Shown piece by piece: positions 8,999 to 17,930 of a DNA stretch of 64,000 nucleotides (the first letter of the stretch is position 1; every line of letters starts with the position of its first letter). The notes under the pieces are model-generated. The model was not told where the DNA came from and did no database searches. It was given only the letters and a program-made list of their open reading frames with translations. Position numbers and translations under genes: made by a program. The DNA is from Foliimonas ilicis (GTDB lineage: Bacteria; Pseudomonadota; Alphaproteobacteria; Rhizobiales; Rhizobiaceae), in NCBI RefSeq assembly GCF_039939195.1, contig NZ_JBDUUH010000018.1:1-64000 (forward strand), written 5' to 3'.

Positions 8999-9897
8999 GG
9001 CTTCTTGTACTTTTGAACGTAGCTCTGCATCTCGTTGCACATGAACTTCCCGGACTCGTCCGCCTTGTCCTCCCAGGCAAAAACGCATGACGTCATGATG
9101 CCATCAAAGCCGATCTCCGCGAGCGTGCCGAAGAAATCGTCCCATGGCACCTCGCCCTGACCGATGTTCAAGTGCTGGTGAATACGCGCCTGGGTGCCAG
9201 GCGGATTGAGAATGTAACGCAGCCCCGAACTTGCCTTGTGATTGAAGGTGTCGCCGACGTGGACATGTGCGAGCACATCCTTGGCTTCGCGTAGCATCGC
9301 CTTGGTGTCGTCGCCGAAATAGAAGGTGTGCGGGGCGCAATAGAGGAACTTGACGTTCTTCGAGTTGACCGTGCGGATGATGTCGAGCGCTGGCTGCAGT
9401 GTTTCGCACCAGTCTTCCGGGTGTGGCTCGACGTGCAGGTTGATGTTCTCGCGTTCGAAGATCGGCACCAGCTCTTCCATCGAGCGCCACCAGGCATCTT
9501 CACACGCCTCAATCATCGATCCCGTATGGCAGCAGTAGCACGATCCCTTGTCGGGATGCGGGCCACGGCCGAATTCGGAGTTCATTGTGTCGACTTCGAG
9601 TTCAATTGCGATCTCGATGGCGCGCTTCCAATGCTTGACGGCGGCTTGCCGCTCGCTCTCGTCGTTGGACGCCCACCGATACATCGGCAGCAGCGAGGCG
9701 ATCTTGACGTTCTCGGCGGCCAGAGCCTTCTTGAACGACTTGATCCGCTCCGGGAATACGCGGGGCGCCTTGAACCACTCAAGGAAATCGGCGCGGGGCG
9801 ACAGTTCTATCCATTCGTAGCCGAGCTCGCGGACTTTCGCCGGCAAGGCCTCCAGCGACAGATGGCGGTGCATGAAAGGGTCAAGTGCGATCTTCAT
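8995..9897 (-). CDS. iolH: IolH-like TIM-barrel protein
   Basis: A 300-aa protein starting MKIALDPFMHRHLSLEAL, with LGYEWIELSPRADFLEWF, ASLLPMYRWASNDESERQAA and ELEVDTMNSEFGRGP. These blocks match the IolH group of xylose-isomerase-like barrels known from inositol operons, whose reaction is not settled. Metal ligands are suggested by NINLHVEPHPEDW (Glu, His), VKFLYCAPHTFYFGDD and DVLAHVHVGDTF. It carries a Cys-rich stretch, CYCCHTG, near residue 120 that looks unusual. It is 20 bp downstream of the ABC ATPase gene and followed by a terminator. Confidence 0.85.
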   Translation of the reverse strand: MKIALDPFMHRHLSLEALPAKVRELGYEWIELSPRADFLEWFKAPRVFPERIKSFKKALAAENVKIASLLPMYRWASNDESERQAAVKHWKRAIEIAIELEVDTMNSEFGRGPHPDKGSCYCCHTGSMIEACEDAWWRSMEELVPIFERENINLHVEPHPEDWCETLQPALDIIRTVNSKNVKFLYCAPHTFYFGDDTKAMLREAKDVLAHVHVGDTFNHKASSGLRYILNPPGTQARIHQHLNIGQGEVPWDDFFGTLAEIGFDGIMTSCVFAWEDKADESGKFMCNEMQSYVQKYKKP

Positions 9898-9917
9898 GGG
9901 TCTTCCTGCTCATTCGA

Positions 9918-10739
9918 TTAATTGGACGCAACAGGTGGAGGATGACCATCGTGGGTCGCGATGTAGTTCTCGATCTCGACGCCCAGGTCGGCCAATGCCT
10001 CGCCGCCCGCCATCAGATCGGTAATTTCCTCGCGGGTCTTTTCTCCCTTGCGGAAGTTGGCGGCGACCGCTCCATGGATCAGAACGGCGAAATGGTCGCC
10101 GACGGCCATCGCATGGGTCACCTGATGGGTGATGAAGACAACCGCGATGCCACGCCTCTTGGCTTCAAGGACGATGCGCAGCACGTGTGACGCCTGCTTG
10201 ACGCCGAGCGCTGCGGTCGGCTCGTCGAGAATGAGGACGCGCGCACCGAAATGGACCGCACGCGCGATAGCAAGCGACTGACGCTCGCCTCCCGACAAGC
10301 CACCGATCAGACGGTCGCCGTCATCGATCCGGGTGATCCCGAATTCCTGAACAGCCTTGACAGCAATTTCGTTGGCTTTCTTCCGGTCATAGACCCGGAA
10401 GGGCCAGAAACCTTTGGTGGGCTCCGCTCCGACAAAGAAAGAACGGCCGATGCTCATCAGGGGAAAGGTGCCGCCGAACTGGTGGACGGTGGAAATACCC
10501 ATCTGTTGGGCATCGCGTGGCCCTTGGAAGTCCACGGGCTTTCCGTCCATCAGTACCTCGCCGGTATTCGGCTTGTAGACACCCGCCAGCGTCTTGATGA
10601 GGGTGGACTTACCGGCTCCGTTGTCGCCCAGGAGGCACAGGACTTCACCGGCGTTGACCTTGAGCGAGATGTCATTGAGAACGTCGATCGGACCGAAGGA
10701 CTTGTGGACGTTTTTGAGTTCGAGAATTGGAGTGCTCAT
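9918..10739 (-). CDS. Sugar-type ABC transporter ATP-binding protein (single domain)
   Basis: A 273-aa ATPase beginning MSTPILELKNVHKSFGPI. Motifs in order are Walker A GDNGAGKSTLIKTLAG, the signature LSGGERQSLAIARAV, Walker B VLILDEPTAALG and the switch His in FITHQVTHAM. A much longer open frame exists upstream, but it is out of the family; this ATG overlaps the permease stop (ATGA). Most CUT2 ATPases (RbsA, MglA) are duplicated and about 500 aa long. This one has a single domain, as in the fructose transporter FrcA of rhizobia, so it should work as a homodimer. It powers import by the adjacent permease and binding protein. Confidence 0.92.
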   Translation of the reverse strand: MSTPILELKNVHKSFGPIDVLNDISLKVNAGEVLCLLGDNGAGKSTLIKTLAGVYKPNTGEVLMDGKPVDFQGPRDAQQMGISTVHQFGGTFPLMSIGRSFFVGAEPTKGFWPFRVYDRKKANEIAVKAVQEFGITRIDDGDRLIGGLSGGERQSLAIARAVHFGARVLILDEPTAALGVKQASHVLRIVLEAKRRGIAVVFITHQVTHAMAVGDHFAVLIHGAVAANFRKGEKTREEITDLMAGGEALADLGVEIENYIATHDGHPPPVASN

Positions 10740-11761
10740 GACTTTGCTCCCTTCTTCTTCGGCGAATAGGTCAGGGCCATGATGCGGAACGTGTTGTTCA
10801 TCAACACCGCCAGCAACAGCATGACGCCGATGATCAGGCTCGACCAGTTCCGATCGAACGTCGTGAAATAGATGCCCTGATTGACGATGGCGAAGGTGAC
10901 CGTGCCGAGGAAAATCCCGACGATGGAGCCAAAACCGCCCGTCAGCAGAACCCCGCCAACCACAACCGCGATGATGGAATTGAAGATGAAGGTCATGCCG
11001 GCCGAGACCTGCGCGACATTGAACAGGATCGCCTGACACATGCCGATGAAGGCGGCACTGACAGATGACAACACAAATAGTGTCACAGTCAGCTTGTCTG
11101 TCGGAATGCCGGCATTGCGGGCACTGACGCGGTCTCCGCCCATGGCGAAAAGCCAGTTTCCGAACGGCGAAAAATGAACGTAGAAAATGTAGAGCGCTGT
11201 CAGCGCCAGCCACCAGAAGATCGTGACCTGGAAACTGCCGCCGACGAAGGAGCCGAACAGCGATTTTGCGACGACGCCGGACTCAGCCGGGCTGAGCGCC
11301 ACACTTGTCGTTCCGGTGAGCAGCACGGAAAAACCAAGGATCAGCCCTTGCACCGCAAACAGGGTGCCGAGTGTGACGATGAGCGATGGAACCGCGGTCC
11401 GAATGACCAGAAAGCCGTTGATCAGGCCGACCACCAGCCCCAGCCCCAGAGCGCCGAGAATGCCAAGCCAGATCGGCATATCGTAGTGGCCGGTGATGAT
11501 AGCCACTGTGAGAGCGCCGGCCGGAATCATCGCGCCGATGGAAATATCGAGCTCGCCGGAAATCATCAGCAACCCAACCGGGATTGCAATGATGCCGAGG
11601 TTGGCGGCAACGTTCAGCCAGCTTGCGGCACCTGCCGGCTTCAGGAACTCGATGCTTCCGAAGATGATGAAGAAGATAAGCACGAAGGCGAGGCCAAGAA
11701 TGGCGCCGGATTCGGGACGTCGGATAAGATCGCCCAGGGACAGGTTTTTCACGTAATTCAC
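10736..11761 (-). CDS. Sugar-type ABC transporter permease (RbsC/CUT2 class)
   Basis: A 341-aa integral membrane protein with about nine hydrophobic segments. Family blocks include NVAANLGIIAIPVGLLMISGELDISIGA (18 of these suffice: IPVGLLMISGELDISIG), VVGLINGFLVIRTAVPSLIVT, NAGIPTDKLTVTLFVLS and VVGGVLLTGGFGSIVGIFLG. The GELDLS-type loop after the second helix is characteristic of CUT2 permeases for ribose, galactose and inositol. It pairs with the ATPase downstream (4-base overlap) and with the binding protein upstream. The 113-bp gap before it carries two stem-loops. Substrate specificity is set mainly by the binding protein. Confidence 0.92.
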   Translation of the reverse strand: MNYVKNLSLGDLIRRPESGAILGLAFVLIFFIIFGSIEFLKPAGAASWLNVAANLGIIAIPVGLLMISGELDISIGAMIPAGALTVAIITGHYDMPIWLGILGALGLGLVVGLINGFLVIRTAVPSLIVTLGTLFAVQGLILGFSVLLTGTTSVALSPAESGVVAKSLFGSFVGGSFQVTIFWWLALTALYIFYVHFSPFGNWLFAMGGDRVSARNAGIPTDKLTVTLFVLSSVSAAFIGMCQAILFNVAQVSAGMTFIFNSIIAVVVGGVLLTGGFGSIVGIFLGTVTFAIVNQGIYFTTFDRNWSSLIIGVMLLLAVLMNNTFRIMALTYSPKKKGAKS

Positions 11762-11810
11762 TCCCGGTTTTGGCCGCAGGCGAACCAGACTGACGGTGGA
11801 TCAGCGGTCG

Positions 11811-11853
11811 CGGTGCGAATGCACCGTCGATCCGCCGCGTTCACAGCGGATCG
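11811..11853 (-). repeat. Two adjacent stem-loops between binding-protein and permease genes
   Basis: Two perfect inverted repeats lie side by side: CGGTGC-GAAT-GCACCG at 11811-11826, and an 8-bp stem CGATCCGC/GCGGATCG around a 10-base loop at 11828-11853. Neither is followed by a T-run, so they are not clear terminators. Such stems after a binding-protein gene commonly protect its mRNA and give more binding protein than membrane components. That role here is an inference from position. Confidence 0.6.
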
Positions 11854-11874
11854 ATGCGAGACATTGAGTTGCGG

Positions 11875-12849
11875 TCAGCGCGCGCCCTTCGAAACGCCCG
11901 CAAGGGTCGCTTCGATATTGGACTTGTCGACGATCCCCGGTCCGGTCAGCACCGGCGCGGTCGGAAGGTCAGTCCCGAAGTCGATGGAGGAGGCAAGAAG
12001 CGTCACGGCCAGCAGCGACTGTAGGTAAGGCTGCTGGTCGATTGCAAAACCCTGAGTTCCGCTGTTGATGCGATCAAGGCCGGACTGATTGAGGTCGAAT
12101 GTCCCGAGAAGTGTGGTTTCGGTTTTCCCGGCCTGCTGAATGCCGATCGCAGCGGAGTCCGCATCGCCAGCCGAGATCGTGATCAGGCCGTCGATCGCAG
12201 CGTCCTGCAGAAGTGTCGCCTTGATAGCTTCTGCGACAGCGGTGGCATCGCCAAAGCTGGTTGCAGGCAGTGGCAGTTGCTTGGCCGAACCGCCCGCTTT
12301 GGTGATGCCGTCGATGACGCCCTTGCAGCGCGCCTCCAGATTGGCGGCACCCGGCACGGTGTTGACGCAGAGCACGTTCTTCTTGCCGTTCTTGAAGAAA
12401 TATTCGCCACCGGCAACGCCGGCGAGATATTCATCGGAGCCGACATAGTTGATGGCGCCGAGCTCTCTGGCCTTGTCGATGCCGCCGGCATTCATCAGGA
12501 TGACCTTGATGCCCGCAGCGACGGCTTCCTTGATTGCCGGGTCCTCACCTTCGGGAACCCAGTTCGGGATGACCAGGCCGTCGACCTTCTGGCTGATGGC
12601 TGTCTGGATGAGCTGAACGACATCAGGGGCAAAGTTGTCGTAGCTCTGCAGACGCAGGTAATTCACCTTGCCGCCATTGGCTTCGACGACAAGCCGCGCA
12701 TCATCGACACCCTTCTTGATGAGGTTCCAGAACGCGTCGTCGTTCTTGCCGCCAATCACGGCGATACTGGCAGCCATGGCAGATGGTGCGGCCAAAGCAA
12801 TGACACTCGTTGCAAGCAGAGCTGCGCAGAAGCGCTTAATTCCCTTCAT
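11875..12849 (-). CDS. Periplasmic sugar-binding protein of the ABC transporter (RbsB/MocB-like)
   Basis: A 324-aa periplasmic binding protein of the type I fold. A Sec signal peptide covers residues 1 to about 26 (positively charged start, LLATSVIALAAPSAMAA). The mature part has AVIGGKNDDAFWNLIKKGVD, DGLVIPNWVPEG and LLGTFDLNQSGLDRI, typical of ribose/inositol-binding proteins. GGGAGGAG lies 5 bases before the ATG. It is the first gene of the catabolic operon and faces the divergent regulator across a 149-bp interval with an operator. Ligand is unknown; inositol, a methyl-inositol or an inosamine are plausible from the downstream enzymes. Confidence 0.92.
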   Translation of the reverse strand: MKGIKRFCAALLATSVIALAAPSAMAASIAVIGGKNDDAFWNLIKKGVDDARLVVEANGGKVNYLRLQSYDNFAPDVVQLIQTAISQKVDGLVIPNWVPEGEDPAIKEAVAAGIKVILMNAGGIDKARELGAINYVGSDEYLAGVAGGEYFFKNGKKNVLCVNTVPGAANLEARCKGVIDGITKAGGSAKQLPLPATSFGDATAVAEAIKATLLQDAAIDGLITISAGDADSAAIGIQQAGKTETTLLGTFDLNQSGLDRINSGTQGFAIDQQPYLQSLLAVTLLASSIDFGTDLPTAPVLTGPGIVDKSNIEATLAGVSKGAR

Positions 12850-12945
12850 AACTTCTCCTCCCGTTTCTCAATCCTCCCGAGGACTGATTGCGTGTTGATC
12901 TGTAGCGCGCAGAATGTCAAAATGAAATTAGCTTGGCGTGTTAGA

Positions 12946-12968
12946 GCATATTTTGTTTCAAAATATGC
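12946..12968. promoter_or_regulatory. Perfect inverted-repeat operator between transporter operon and LacI-type regulator
   Basis: GCATATTTT and AAAATATGC form a perfect 9-bp inverted repeat with a 5-base spacer (GTTTC). It lies 30 bp before the regulator ATG at 12999 and 97 bp before the binding-protein gene. LacI-family dimers bind such palindromes, and the interval holds the promoters of both divergent units. A TTGACA-like -35 on the minus strand (12915-12920) lies between the palindrome and the transporter gene, without a convincing -10. The site is well placed for autoregulation and operon control. Confidence 0.7.
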
Positions 12969-12998
12969 CATTCATAAATGACACATAGGAAGGTGCCC

Positions 12999-14039
12999 AT
13001 GAACAGGCCCACAATAGCTGATCTGGCGAATACCGCCGGAGTCAGTTTGTCAACCGTCAACAGGCTATTACATGGCACGGGAACCGTGCGTGCCGACACG
13101 ATTAATCGAGTCCTGGACGCGGCAGACAAAATCGGATTTTACGGGTTGGGAGCGTTGCGCCAGCGCAGGCAAAACAGCCTGCCCCGTCACCGTTTCAGTT
13201 TTCTTCTGCAGCAGTCACACAGACCGCTTTACCAGCTATGGGCGGAGGGGTTGATGGCAGCGTCCCACAGAAGGACTGACGCAGTCATTGAGCCCAACGT
13301 CATATTCGAAGATGATTTATCGCCGGAAGCTGTCTCAAAGAACCTGCTGGAAATTGGCAAGTCAGCGGATGCGGTGGCTGTCATTACGGCTGATCACCCT
13401 CTGGTCAGTCAGGCCATTGACGAATTGCGCGGCAGGGGTGTTCCCGTCGTTGCGTATGTCACCGATTTATCTGCCGCCAGCCGCGCCGGATTTGTCGGCA
13501 CGGACAACTGGAAGCGAGGGAGGACCGCGGCGTGGTTTATCAGCCAGACGGCCGATGAGCCGGGGAAGGTATTTCCTCTGGTTGGGAGCAACCGCTATCA
13601 GTGCCAAGACATCGCCGATGCCAGCTTTCGGTCCTACATGCGGGAGAACGCCCCTGATTTTCAGATCAGCGATACGCTTCTCACGCATGAGGTGCCCGAA
13701 AATGCGTACGAGATCGTGCGGCGTTTGGTGACGCAGGAACCGGAGATTAAGGGAATTTTCGTAAATGGCGGGGGAATATCCGGCGTGCTTCGGGCCATCC
13801 GTGAGCTTCCACCTGGTCGGCAGGGTAAGGTTCGAATCGTTTGCAGCGATGTGGGCCCCGAGACGCGCAAGGGTCTAAGCGAAGGCCTCATCACGGCATC
13901 ATTGTGCCACCCGCTGGACAAGATGCCGGCGGAACTCATCGATGTCATGCTTCGACTGCTTAACCGCCCGGACACGTCCTCAATCGAACAACGGATTGTT
14001 CCATTTGATATCCTTACGCCGGAGAGCATATGGACGTAG
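12999..14039 (+). CDS. LacI-family transcriptional regulator of the catabolic operon
   Basis: A 346-aa regulator. The ATG at 12999 is preferred over 12978 because AGGAAGG sits just before it and the protein then starts MNRPTIADLANTAGVSLSTV, the standard LacI helix-turn-helix with NRLLHGTGTVRADT after it. The rest is a periplasmic-binding-protein-like sensor: FSFLLQQSHRPLYQLWAEG, VAVITADHPLVSQAIDELRG, VAYVTDL and GIFVNGGGISGVLRAI. It is divergent from the ABC transporter and next to a perfect operator, so it most likely represses the operon until a cyclitol ligand binds. The ligand is not visible from sequence. Confidence 0.92.
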   Translation: MNRPTIADLANTAGVSLSTVNRLLHGTGTVRADTINRVLDAADKIGFYGLGALRQRRQNSLPRHRFSFLLQQSHRPLYQLWAEGLMAASHRRTDAVIEPNVIFEDDLSPEAVSKNLLEIGKSADAVAVITADHPLVSQAIDELRGRGVPVVAYVTDLSAASRAGFVGTDNWKRGRTAAWFISQTADEPGKVFPLVGSNRYQCQDIADASFRSYMRENAPDFQISDTLLTHEVPENAYEIVRRLVTQEPEIKGIFVNGGGISGVLRAIRELPPGRQGKVRIVCSDVGPETRKGLSEGLITASLCHPLDKMPAELIDVMLRLLNRPDTSSIEQRIVPFDILTPESIWT

Positions 14040-14876
14040 TCGAATATGCCATGGAACCGGCGCTCGTGTCGGTAGTGCGGCCTTCATTTTTCGCACGAAC
14101 GTTCCGAATGGCAGCGAACTCGTTCTTTCACTCGTCCAACGTGTCTGCTCTTGCTCGAGAGAGATTGCGATGCAATTTCGGCAACCAAGCATGAGCGCCG
14201 TGCTTACTCAGTTTCCAGTTCGGCAAGGTGTTTTAGTGGTACCGGTCTGATGGGAGCCTGCGCTGCAAACTGACCCACCGCCTCGATCGGGATACCTCGC
14301 CGTTGCGCAATCCTCAGCAATGCCAGGAGACTGCATACCCTCAAACATCATTGCGTGGGTTTAAAGAGCCGAGGCTCCTGCTTTGAGGCGAAGTTCGAAA
14401 CTTCTCTTGCATACATCAAAGCGGACGATCGAGATATCTGGGTACGGGTAGAGGCTGATGATCTACTGGTTTGAGAGGACACCAAGATGCTCATTGCAAG
14501 CCATATCAGTCGCCATATTGCAAATATGCCGAAATGCCTGCTCTGGCTTAAGGGTGGTGAAACGCCGTTCGCAAATTTTCTCTCACGTTAATCGAGAGCG
14601 GGAGGCTTAACATAACAACACAACGGTGACCGGCGGCCGATCAATGCTCAGTTGGCTTCAGTCACTTGCCCTGAACGCTTCTTCGCACAAAGTGGCCAAT
14701 AGCCAAGGGTGAGCGAAAAGCTCGATTTTCAGTTAAAGCCGACTCAGTGACCAACCCGGTGCGACACGAGATCGTAACCGGTTCGAAATGTTACGAGAAC
14801 AATCGCCGCAGCAATAAAGTCCGTCATGTTCGGCTACCAATTCTCATCATATCCTCCCTTTGGTCTCTCTTGTGGT
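14040..14876. other. Gene-poor spacer with coding-like scraps
   Basis: No intact gene is supported. On the minus strand 14204-14338 reads a coding-like tail (RIAQRRGIPIEAVGQFAA then PIRPVPLKHLAELETE and stop), with a plausible N-terminal piece in another frame just upstream (FEGMQSPGIAE), suggesting a frameshifted remnant. On the plus strand 14400-14591 reads SLAYIKADDRDIWVRVEADD, a stop, and a 34-codon frame to 14591. Neither family is recognised. The stretch separates the catabolic region from the virB operon and probably records old rearrangements. Confidence 0.45.
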
Positions 14877-15881
14877 TTATCCTACCGTGTCGGCATCATC
14901 GGCATAGTAAATTTCGGTTACGCGGAAGCGACCGCTAACCCTCCTGCACTGCACGATCACGTCGACCGATATCTTGAGAAGGTTGAGGATATCCTCTCGG
15001 TCGAGGTCCTGTCCCCCTTCGGATTCTTTGACCAAGAGTGTCAACTGCTCGAACGCTAGGCTTGGCGAATCCGCATGGACGGTGGTGATCGAGCCGGGGT
15101 GCCCGGAATTGATATTTCGGATGTAGTAGAATGCGGTGCCGTCACGCAACTCCTGCAGCAGGACCCGATCCGGGCGCATGCGCAGGCACGATTCAAGCAG
15201 ATCCTTCGCGCCGACTTTTGCCAACCCCTGCCTGCCTTTCGAATAGAACAGCCGGACATGGTTTGGCTGAGGGATCGTCAGCTCCGGTGTGTCCTCGATG
15301 CTAATGAGCCGTTCGTCCTGCGGAATATGCTGGATCAGGGCTTTCGAGATCGTGGTCTTTCCGGAGCCAGTGGCGCCTGAGATGATGATGTTCTTTCGCG
15401 CCAATACGGCCTCTTCGAGGAAAATGCGATATTGTCCTCTCCGGTAGCTCGCTAGCAGGGGATCTTCGCGAGAGTTCCGATCCGTGCTGGCGACGACATT
15501 CTCGAACAAGCCGTCCGCCTCCAGATCCATCGTGGACAGTGCAACGGAGGAGGGCTTGCGGATTGTAATGGAAACGGCGTCTGGTGTTGTTGCTGGCGGG
15601 ATGACTATCTGGATTCGCTCGTCATCAGGAAGGGCGGCGGAGAGAAGCGGCCGAGTTTCATCGATGCCTTGATTGGAGAAACTTGCCACCGCTCGCGCCA
15701 GCCGCATCAGCTTGTCAAACGTCAGGTCGGGCAATTCGTGACGCCGCCAGCCTGCTGTTCCCTCCGTCAGCACTTCTCCGGGTCGATTGATGACGATCTC
15801 GTAGAGGCTCTTGTCCTTCAGGAACTGGTCGAGCGGGAGAAGCAGTTGGCGAACGACACCGGCATCTGAATTTTCCGCCAT
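14877..15881 (-). CDS. virB11: Type IV secretion ATPase VirB11
   Basis: A 334-aa hexameric traffic ATPase at the cytoplasmic base of the secretion channel. The N-terminal domain (about 1-140) precedes the RecA-like domain with Walker A ISGATGSGKTTISKAL, Asp box SIEDTPEL, Walker B MRPDRVLLQELRDG and the His box GHPGSITTVHAD. Length equals Agrobacterium VirB11. It is the last gene of the operon and 8 bp after virB10. It switches VirB4/VirD4 action between pilus assembly and substrate transfer; no virD4-type gene is in this window. Confidence 0.95.
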   Translation of the reverse strand: MAENSDAGVVRQLLLPLDQFLKDKSLYEIVINRPGEVLTEGTAGWRRHELPDLTFDKLMRLARAVASFSNQGIDETRPLLSAALPDDERIQIVIPPATTPDAVSITIRKPSSVALSTMDLEADGLFENVVASTDRNSREDPLLASYRRGQYRIFLEEAVLARKNIIISGATGSGKTTISKALIQHIPQDERLISIEDTPELTIPQPNHVRLFYSKGRQGLAKVGAKDLLESCLRMRPDRVLLQELRDGTAFYYIRNINSGHPGSITTVHADSPSLAFEQLTLLVKESEGGQDLDREDILNLLKISVDVIVQCRRVSGRFRVTEIYYADDADTVG

Positions 15882-15889
15882 TGCCGATC

Positions 15890-17062
15890 CTACTTCGTCA
15901 CCAAGTCGGATTTTGGATAGAAGTCGCCCATCACGGCGCGGTCGTAGATCGTGTTACGGGGCTCAGTAACCCGCAAGCCGTAGATGCTTGAGAAATCGAG
16001 GTCCCGAGCCACGAAGATCGAAACAAGCGAGCCCTGATGCTTCATCAGGTTCGGTGGAATATTGATCGACTGCTCGACGGCTATCGCAGCGGCGTCCTTG
16101 CCGGCGCTTGTCATGCCCTGAGCCTGAACATCACTCCGTTGCAGCTCCTGCCCAGCATAGGTTGCGATATCTCCAACCACCGACAGCAGCAGGGCACTGC
16201 CGAAGCGCTCCCACCAATACGTATTGACGTAGCCATCAAAGCCGGCGCGACCGATAGCGTCGGTCGCCGGCGACGCTAATGTGATGATGACGCCCGTCGG
16301 TGTCTTGGCGCGGTTCCATAGCACGAACAGCCGGCTTTGGCCGCGGCGCAGACCCCCGCGATATTCGCCAACGACCTGAGTGCCTTTTTCCATCAGCACG
16401 ACGCGGCCATTGTCGGAGAGAATGTCGCGGGTAATCACGCAGCTGGTGAAGCCCGGCTGGTCCGATGACAGTGCGGTTTCGAGCGCGCAGGGGATCGAGG
16501 TCCCCATAGCGACGATGAAGTTGCGATTGCCGAGATGTCCGGCCTTCGAGCCTTCCAGTACGGTTGGCTTGAGCATCCGGTTGAAGCGCTGATGCTCGTT
16601 CTCTCCTTGCCCTCCTCCGCCCAGGAGACCATCGACTGGAAGGAAATTTTGATCAGTTGGTGTGTCGGACGAGTTGGAAGGCTTGGAAGCGTTGCCTGAT
16701 TGTCCACCACCGAATGCCATCACCGGTGCCCTTCTTGCCGCGTCAAGCAGTTCATCGACGGGATGCGTCTCGGCCGCCTCGACGGCCGGCGTCGGAAGCT
16801 TGATCTCCGGTACGGGCAGGACCACGGGCTCCGGTTCAGCTCGGGCAGGTTCAAACTCCGTCGTCTGGCGGATCACCCCCGACCCCGGCTGCTCGACGTC
16901 CTCCTTCGGCCCCTGCCGCATTGACCACATGGCGAAACCCATGAAGGCGACGACCGCCAGCACGACAGCGCCTCGCTTGAGCAACGGATTGCTGTCGACC
17001 TTGCGCGCCGCCGAGGTCTGTCCGCGTTCGCCGGGGATCGTTGTTTCTGGCGTATCTGTCAT
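15890..17062 (-). CDS. virB10: Type IV secretion core protein VirB10
   Basis: A 390-aa protein with a short cytoplasmic N-terminus, one membrane helix at about residues 33-47 (GAVVLAVVAFMGFAMWSM), a proline/glutamate-rich periplasmic linker, and a conserved C-terminal TrbI/VirB10 domain. The latter contains AMGTSIPCALETALSSDQPG, VLMEKGTQVVGEYRGGLRRG, LFVLWNRAKTPTGVII and GFDGYVNTYWWERFGSALL. It spans both membranes and forms the outer-membrane core complex with VirB7 and VirB9. It sits 10 bp after virB9. Confidence 0.95.
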   Translation of the reverse strand: MTDTPETTIPGERGQTSAARKVDSNPLLKRGAVVLAVVAFMGFAMWSMRQGPKEDVEQPGSGVIRQTTEFEPARAEPEPVVLPVPEIKLPTPAVEAAETHPVDELLDAARRAPVMAFGGGQSGNASKPSNSSDTPTDQNFLPVDGLLGGGGQGENEHQRFNRMLKPTVLEGSKAGHLGNRNFIVAMGTSIPCALETALSSDQPGFTSCVITRDILSDNGRVVLMEKGTQVVGEYRGGLRRGQSRLFVLWNRAKTPTGVIITLASPATDAIGRAGFDGYVNTYWWERFGSALLLSVVGDIATYAGQELQRSDVQAQGMTSAGKDAAAIAVEQSINIPPNLMKHQGSLVSIFVARDLDFSSIYGLRVTEPRNTIYDRAVMGDFYPKSDLVTK

Positions 17063-17072
17063 GGCGGCTCCC

Positions 17073-17930
17073 TTATTGTCCCGCAGCCGGAACCTTCACC
17101 ACTCGTTCGACCGAGGGCGAGGTGGTATTGGTTCCCGGATTGACGCCCACCGGCGAATAGGCCTCGTTGAAGATGCAGAGCGTGTCCGATCCGCGCCGCA
17201 GGATGAACTTGCGGCTGATTGCATGGACGAGAACGAGGTCGCCCTGAACCGTCTTGGGCACCAGGCTTTCCGTCCCGTCCGAGTTCTCTATGTAGATCGC
17301 GGGCATCTCCTGATTGCCGCTGAACGCAAAGGTCGTCACCTTGCCGTTATCGTAGACCGCCTGCGGTTCGATTGCGGCGGAGCCTTGCGCCGAATAGCGC
17401 CAGTTGCGGGGGCCGTATTGTTCATGGATGCCGAGGACCTGATCGGCATAGCCGGCTTCGGCCGCACGCTTCCTGGCCTCCTCCTCGAGGCGTCGTCGCT
17501 CCGCTTCATCGGCCGGATAGCGATACTTCACATAGAAATACGTGTTCTGCCCGGCATCGACCGATCCGTCACGCACCACCAATTCCATCTGATAGCTGCG
17601 CTTGGAGCCGTCGCGTCGCGTCGTCACAACCGAGATGTTGGTGGCCGGCTGGTTCTCGCGAGGTTTGAGAAACAGGATGTGGCCGACCGGCGCGACTTCC
17701 CAGGCAACGGTATTGCCGAGAGCGACATGAGCGATTTCCTCGTCTGGCGCGAACTCCACCTGGACCGAAGAACGGATCGTGCCGACAATTCGGGTGATAT
17801 TGTAGGGCTGGTAGCTGACGAAGCGCACGCGATTGTCCTGCTGCGCGCTTGCCGGGATCTCCAGGGCCTGAACAGGGAATGCAGCCAGTGCCGCGATGAC
17901 GGCTGCGGCAAGGAACGATTGTCTTCTCAA
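17073..17930 (-). CDS. virB9: Type IV secretion core protein VirB9
   Basis: A 285-aa periplasmic protein when started at the TTG at 17930. That codon overlaps the virB8 stop (TTGA), has GGAGG 7 bases upstream, and gives a proper signal peptide (LRRQSFLAAAVIAALAAFPV). The ATG at 18047 would run through virB8. Family blocks are VSYQPYNITRIVGTIRSSVQ, EIAHVALGNTVAWEVAPVG, LFLKPRENQPATNISVVTTR and RRGSDTLCIFNEAYSPVGVN. It builds the outer-membrane core with VirB7 and VirB10. A charged helix (ADEAERRRLEEEARKRAAE) separates its two domains. Confidence 0.93.
   Translation of the reverse strand: MRRQSFLAAAVIAALAAFPVQALEIPASAQQDNRVRFVSYQPYNITRIVGTIRSSVQVEFAPDEEIAHVALGNTVAWEVAPVGHILFLKPRENQPATNISVVTTRRDGSKRSYQMELVVRDGSVDAGQNTYFYVKYRYPADEAERRRLEEEARKRAAEAGYADQVLGIHEQYGPRNWRYSAQGSAAIEPQAVYDNGKVTTFAFSGNQEMPAIYIENSDGTESLVPKTVQGDLVLVHAISRKFILRRGSDTLCIFNEAYSPVGVNPGTNTTSPSVERVVKVPAAGQ

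Noticed and set aside
10740..11213. N-terminal extension of the ABC ATPase frame
   Set aside because: It overlaps the permease entirely and lacks ATPase features; the real start is the coupled ATG at 10739.
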